DNA of 22,174 nucleotides from a virus. Below are positions 19,113-22,174 of the stretch, one piece after another. Both the position numbers and the translations under genes were made by a program. The DNA lies in IMG/VR virus record IMGVR_UViG_3300008110_006323, positions 1-22,174 of that record. One strand, written 5' to 3'. Under the pieces are notes generated by a model. It ran no database searches. It was not told where the DNA came from and saw only the letters and a program-made list of their open reading frames with translations. Position 1 is the first letter of the stretch, and every line of letters starts with the position of its first letter.

Positions 19113-19879
19113 CATAGGCCTAGAGAATTGTAAGGTAAATATTTTTCCCAATCAATAGGAGGGTTATACGGAATAGGATCTTTTACCCTTGCTTTAATGA
19201 AGTTAGCAATTCGTTCAGAGCATGAAGGACATTTTCCGCAAGAGTTGCCATTTTCATCAGGGTTATAGCAAGTAAGTGTGTAATCAAATCTAACATTACC
19301 TAACTCCTGTGCAATCATAATCTCATCATACTTAGAGAGCAAACTAAAAGGTGCTTCTAGTTTTACTTTATGTGTACGATTTTGATCTGCAACTGCATTC
19401 ATACAATCAACAAACTTCTGAGTTGTATCCCAATAACCATATTCATCATGTACTTGTAACCCAGTAAACACATGAGATGCTTTGTTTGATTCTGCAAATG
19501 AAAATGCTAGTGCATTAAGAATCATATTGCGGAACGGTACATAGGTTTTAGGTTGTGGATCTCCAAGAACTTCTTTGATGGTTGGCATAGCCACGTCAGT
19601 GCCGCCGATATTTGCACTGACATCCTTTACAATATCACCAAGAATTCCAAGATCCAATACTTTATGAGCAATACCAAGATGTTGACACGTTTTAGCAGCC
19701 ATCTCAAGCTCTTTTACTTGCTTCTGTCCATAATTATATGATAAAGCAAACACTCTATTATTGCCATACTTTTTAACAAGTATGTAAGTCATAATTGTAG
19801 AATCTAGACCACCAGAAAGAACTGATACTACATTTTGATCTGTATCAGGTAACTTACTTAATGCTTCGTTCATATTCAT
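19112..19879 (-). CDS. queC: 7-cyano-7-deazaguanine synthase QueC
   Basis: A 255-residue PP-loop enzyme that converts 7-carboxy-7-deazaguanine to preQ0 with ATP and ammonia. The ATP-binding loop SGGLDST is at 22-28, followed by ALSYNYGQKQVKELEMAA, the TYVPFRNMILNALAFSFAE signature and the zinc site TCYNPDENGNSCGKCPSC (four cysteines). The full family length is present. The ATG at 19879 is used, overlapping the DUF3310 gene end by 26 bases; a second ATG lies two codons later. With QueF downstream in the pathway and a DpdA-like gene in the same operon, it most likely feeds DNA base modification rather than tRNA queuosine. Confidence 0.95.
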   Translation of the reverse strand: MNMNEALSKLPDTDQNVVSVLSGGLDSTIMTYILVKKYGNNRVFALSYNYGQKQVKELEMAAKTCQHLGIAHKVLDLGILGDIVKDVSANIGGTDVAMPTIKEVLGDPQPKTYVPFRNMILNALAFSFAESNKASHVFTGLQVHDEYGYWDTTQKFVDCMNAVADQNRTHKVKLEAPFSLLSKYDEIMIAQELGNVRFDYTLTCYNPDENGNSCGKCPSCSERIANFIKARVKDPIPYNPPIDWEKYLPYNSLGL

Positions 19880-20210
19880 TTGCAATTTCTTCCTGTAAAT
19901 ACCACATTGCTTTGTGTAAATCTTCTAGACGCTTTGCTGGATCTTTTTTACCTGCTCGTGCAACATACTTAACTACATTACCGAGTGAGAAGCTTAACTC
20001 CCACGCACGAATAACTTTAATGACTTCATATGGATTATCTTTACCACCATAATGATCTGGGTGATTTACTGCCTCTTTTTTACGAGTAGTCTCTCTATGA
20101 ACTGGTTGATGTACAACTTCTTTTTCTGTTGCAGGTTGTACAGCAGGTATAACCGGTCTTGCTGGAACACTACCACTAGTAATTATACTACCACCTGTTT
20201 TAATAGCCAT
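19854..20210 (-). CDS. DUF3310 (SaV-like) protein with N-terminal extension
   Basis: A 118-residue protein. The C-terminal half is a DUF3310 domain: NHPDHYGGKDNPYEVIKVI, LGNVVKYVARAGKKDP and LEDLHKAMWYLQEEI. The first 45 residues are a Ser/Pro/Thr-rich linker and probably disordered. DUF3310 proteins are common in phages, often annotated as nucleotide-kinase-like, with no established function. A second copy lies at 21140-21376 and the two bracket queF. The ATG is 2 bases after the queF stop. Confidence 0.88.
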   Translation of the reverse strand: MAIKTGGSIITSGSVPARPVIPAVQPATEKEVVHQPVHRETTRKKEAVNHPDHYGGKDNPYEVIKVIRAWELSFSLGNVVKYVARAGKKDPAKRLEDLHKAMWYLQEEIANEYERSIK

Positions 20211-20211
20211 A

Positions 20212-21147
20212 TTATTGCCTCAATGTTTTAGTGTTTAACTTACCTGCATCAACCAAGTCTCTTGCATACTTGAAAATTAAATGATCATTAGTTGCGCGTA
20301 CTGGATTAATATCAATACCACCACGGCGTGTATAAAGACATGATACAAGAAGTTGATCTGGTTCTAATAAATCATAAAGTCTCTTATAGACACATTCACA
20401 TATTTCTTCATGAAAGTGATTTTCTCTACGCATAGAAACAATATACTGTAGAAGTGATTCTGGTGTTACTGTCTTATTACCTTTGATTGAGATGTAAATA
20501 TCACCCCAGTCAGGTTGGTTAGTAACACGACAGTTTGAACGAAGAACTGCTGAACGCCAGTTATAATGTGCGTCAGGGTTAGTATCTTTTACTACTAAGA
20601 TAGCAGGATCTTCGTTATATTGATTAAACTCAATCTTCTCTACATTAACACTATGTTCAAGAGATATAAATGAGAAATTACCAATAGGTGATGAACAGGA
20701 TGTGCTTTCATCACAAAATGCTACTTGAATTGCATCTTGTTCAACACCTAATGTTTTAGAAAGGTCTCTGTAGATAATATCTACTACTTCATCAATAACA
20801 TCAGAAACTGTATCACCTAAACGTGCCATATTAAATGAGTTCATATAAAGCTTAAGTGATTTTGATTCTACAATGTTAGGTGAATCAGACGGATACACAC
20901 AACGAATAACCCCGCAAACAGGAAAACCGTTTGTAGTAAGGGTGGAAAACTCATAACAATTCCAAGTATCGTACCCAACAAAAGGAAGATTATCATCATC
21001 GATGTTATAGACGGTACGATTAAGATGGCGAGGGATACCGACGAGTAAAGTAGGATCAATGTTATCAGGAGTAACATAAGGTTTAACAACTGAACCATCA
21101 CCAGCTTTTCCTAGGTGCACAGACGCAATATCTTCAATATTAACCAT
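20212..21147 (-). CDS. queF: NADPH-dependent preQ0 reductase QueF, bimodular type
   Basis: A 311-residue long-form QueF that reduces the nitrile of preQ0 to the aminomethyl group of preQ1. The N-terminal half has YDTWNCYEFSTLTTNGFPVC and the NADPH-site motif ESKSLKLYMNSFN at 94-106. The C-terminal half has the nucleophile Cys206 and acid Asp213 (SNCRVTNQPDWGD), the FHEE substrate motif near 245 and TRRGGIDINPVR. The E. coli enzyme has the same bimodular order. GAGG lies 8 bases before the ATG at 21147. Phages with queF and a transglycosylase are known to carry preQ1-type bases in DNA, and that is the likely role here. Confidence 0.95.
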   Translation of the reverse strand: MVNIEDIASVHLGKAGDGSVVKPYVTPDNIDPTLLVGIPRHLNRTVYNIDDDNLPFVGYDTWNCYEFSTLTTNGFPVCGVIRCVYPSDSPNIVESKSLKLYMNSFNMARLGDTVSDVIDEVVDIIYRDLSKTLGVEQDAIQVAFCDESTSCSSPIGNFSFISLEHSVNVEKIEFNQYNEDPAILVVKDTNPDAHYNWRSAVLRSNCRVTNQPDWGDIYISIKGNKTVTPESLLQYIVSMRRENHFHEEICECVYKRLYDLLEPDQLLVSCLYTRRGGIDINPVRATNDHLIFKYARDLVDAGKLNTKTLRQ

Positions 21148-21376
21148 TTTTCTTTTCCTCATATGCAATTGCAAATTCTAAAAACTTAGCAGCTTTCTTA
21201 AGATCTTGAAGTACAGGATCTTTATTACCTGCTCTCCAAACATACTTAAAAGCTTGAAATCGATTATAATCTGTAAACGTATCGTTAGTAGAAGTCTTAC
21301 ATAATTCTTCAATCACATCAATACATTCATACTTACTATCACCTTTATAGTGACTAGGTCTAATAGCATCAGACAT
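21140..21376 (-). CDS. Short DUF3310 (SaV-like) protein
   Basis: A 78-residue DUF3310 protein: IRPSHYKGDSKYECIDVIEE at the N terminus, then FQAFKYVWRAGNKDPVLQDL and KKAAKFLEFAIAYEE. The His-Tyr and Y-hydrophobic-x-R-A-G-x-K-D positions match the copy at 19854-20210, but the long N-terminal extension is missing. It overlaps both neighbours by 8 bases, so all are co-translated. The function is unknown. Confidence 0.87.
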   Translation of the reverse strand: MSDAIRPSHYKGDSKYECIDVIEELCKTSTNDTFTDYNRFQAFKYVWRAGNKDPVLQDLKKAAKFLEFAIAYEEKKNG

Positions 21377-21902
21377 TAATATGCTCCGGTAAGAATTCTA
21401 ACCATGATTGTAGTGAACAATCCTTTAGTGTATTATAAAGCTCTTCTTTAGTAATGCAAGTGTTATCTCTAAGAACACTATGAACTACTTCACCTTCATC
21501 TACCCCTTCAGTTACTTTATGAATAACCGATCCAATAGTATGATACTTGGCATGACCTTCCCAAGTTTTCTCTTGAGGGTCTTTACCTTTAAGTTCTGGA
21601 TGTAGATGAATAGCTGCAGGATGTCCGTTAAAGATATCATGCATTGTTACAATATCTTTAGGAATAATTTTAAGATAACCATGAAGTGTTATAAAACATC
21701 TTCGTTTAGTAAAACGCAATGAGTTATGAATAGCCTCAAAGTTCATAATAGTGACCTTATCTACCGGTATATTATGTGACCATTGATCTTCATTTCTATT
21801 ATTAGTAATAATATCAGTAGGCCAGACATCGAAGTGATCACAAATCTTCTTGAGTTCACTTCCTGTCTGACTAAAGAGTGCTATCCAAGGTCTCAATTGC
21901 AA
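21369..21902 (-). CDS. Formyltransferase (PurN/Fmt fold) in the deazaguanine cluster
   Basis: A 177-residue formyl_trans_N domain protein, which moves a formyl group from 10-formyltetrahydrofolate to an amine. N-terminal IALFSQTGSELKKI aligns with the PurN phosphate loop. The catalytic triad is present: Asn92 and His94 in FNGHPAAIHLHPELKGKDPQ, and Asp135 in VTEGVDEGEVV. It is shorter than PurN (about 210) and has no Fmt C-terminal domain. The start appears to be TTG at 21902, overlapping the DpdA-like gene. Its place between a DpdA-like gene and queF suggests that it formylates the aminomethyl group of preQ1, giving 7-(formylamino)methyl-7-deazaguanine. Purine synthesis is the alternative. 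Confidence 0.85.
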   Translation of the reverse strand: MQLRPWIALFSQTGSELKKICDHFDVWPTDIITNNRNEDQWSHNIPVDKVTIMNFEAIHNSLRFTKRRCFITLHGYLKIIPKDIVTMHDIFNGHPAAIHLHPELKGKDPQEKTWEGHAKYHTIGSVIHKVTEGVDEGEVVHSVLRDNTCITKEELYNTLKDCSLQSWLEFLPEHINV

Positions 21903-22174
21903 AACTTTCTAAACTGTTCAATATTACCTTTAATAAACTCAAGTTGCATATCTGTTACTTCTTCAGACATGTACTCAATAAGCTTAGTAGAGATCTTATC
22001 ATCAAGACCAGTAGGACGATACTGCACACCATTTAATCCGTGAACAATAGGATTAGAAGTATCCACAGAATCAATCCACTTGTAATCTTTATAAGCAATA
22101 AACTCTTGAGGAAGACCGCAGCCGAGAAGGTGATGAGGCTTGTTAGTATCAATAATACCATCATTGAGAAGATC
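21893..22174 (-). CDS. DpdA/TGT-like transglycosylase, 3' end only
   Basis: The last 93 codons of a gene that enters from the right edge, ending TGA at 21893-21895. The segment KPHHLLGCGLPQEFIAYKDY and the following WIDSVDTSNPIVHG resemble the C-terminal part of phage DpdA proteins, a branch of the tRNA-guanine transglycosylase family that swaps guanine for a 7-deazaguanine in DNA. The catalytic aspartates may lie outside the window, except possibly the Asp of SVDTS. It overlaps the formyltransferase start by 10 bases. Assignment is from remembered family motifs and from the adjacent queC and queF. Confidence 0.75.
   Translation of the reverse strand, partial: DLLNDGIIDTNKPHHLLGCGLPQEFIAYKDYKWIDSVDTSNPIVHGLNGVQYRPTGLDDKISTKLIEYMSEEVTDMQLEFIKGNIEQFRKFCN

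Noticed and set aside
18468-22174. Queuosine pathway aimed at host tRNA
   Set aside because: The partial transglycosylase resembles phage DpdA more than bacterial Tgt, and no QueA or QueG is seen, so DNA modification is preferred. The missing 5' part of the gene could change this.

Overview
The window looks like part of a T4-like (myovirus) phage genome that infects a marine alphaproteobacterium, most plausibly a SAR11-type pelagimyophage. The phage assignment rests on a T4 replication block: sliding clamp gp45, clamp loaders gp44 and gp62, and the translational repressor RegA, in that order. Supporting signs are T4-type late-promoter octamers, tightly packed genes with ATGA or TAATG overlaps, and AT-rich sequence. 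The host inference is weaker. It rests on a GapR/DUF2312 protein, a family typical of Alphaproteobacteria, and on marine-phage accessory genes (Hsp20, IscA-like, DUF3310, TIGR03299).

Layout. 1-2728: an Hsp20 gene (-), then a forward cluster of an IscA-like gene and small membrane or exported proteins. 2729-8670: an eight-ORF reverse operon, read right to left as csgF, csgG, long curlin, FecR-domain protein, LpxH-like phosphoesterase, short curlin, CHASE2 sensor and class III adenylate cyclase. It is a phage-borne curli (type VIII) secretion module fused in one transcription unit to a cAMP-signalling membrane sensor. The sensor and cyclase look like one gene broken in its membrane segment. 8740-9338: a divergent pair of small membrane proteins, one holin-like and one with a perfect EF-hand. 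9339-14263: many small reverse-strand genes with a tRNA(CAU), a terminator, a PNK-type phosphatase, a GapR homologue, a TIGR03299 protein, a methyltransferase, a His-rich exported protein and an ArfA-like ribosome-rescue factor. 14328-16708: regA, 62, 44, 45. 16723-22174: a glycosyltransferase, a dUTPase/dCTP-deaminase-fold protein and a 7-deazaguanine DNA-modification cluster (glutamine amidotransferase, QueC, DUF3310, QueF, DUF3310, formyltransferase, and the 3' end of a DpdA/TGT-like transglycosylase).

How it fits together. The right-hand cluster probably makes preQ0 (QueC), reduces it to preQ1 (QueF) and inserts a 7-deazaguanine into DNA (DpdA). The formyltransferase may cap it and the amidotransferase may act with QueC; the likely purpose is protection from restriction. 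The left-hand operon would build a CsgG/CsgF outer-membrane pore and export two small amyloid-like proteins. It shares a divergent late-promoter region with the holin-like pair, which suggests action late in infection. Four small genes are easily missed: 1943-2083 (tentative), 10401-10493, 10947-11045 and 14135-14263. No gene-free stretch exceeds 300 bases.
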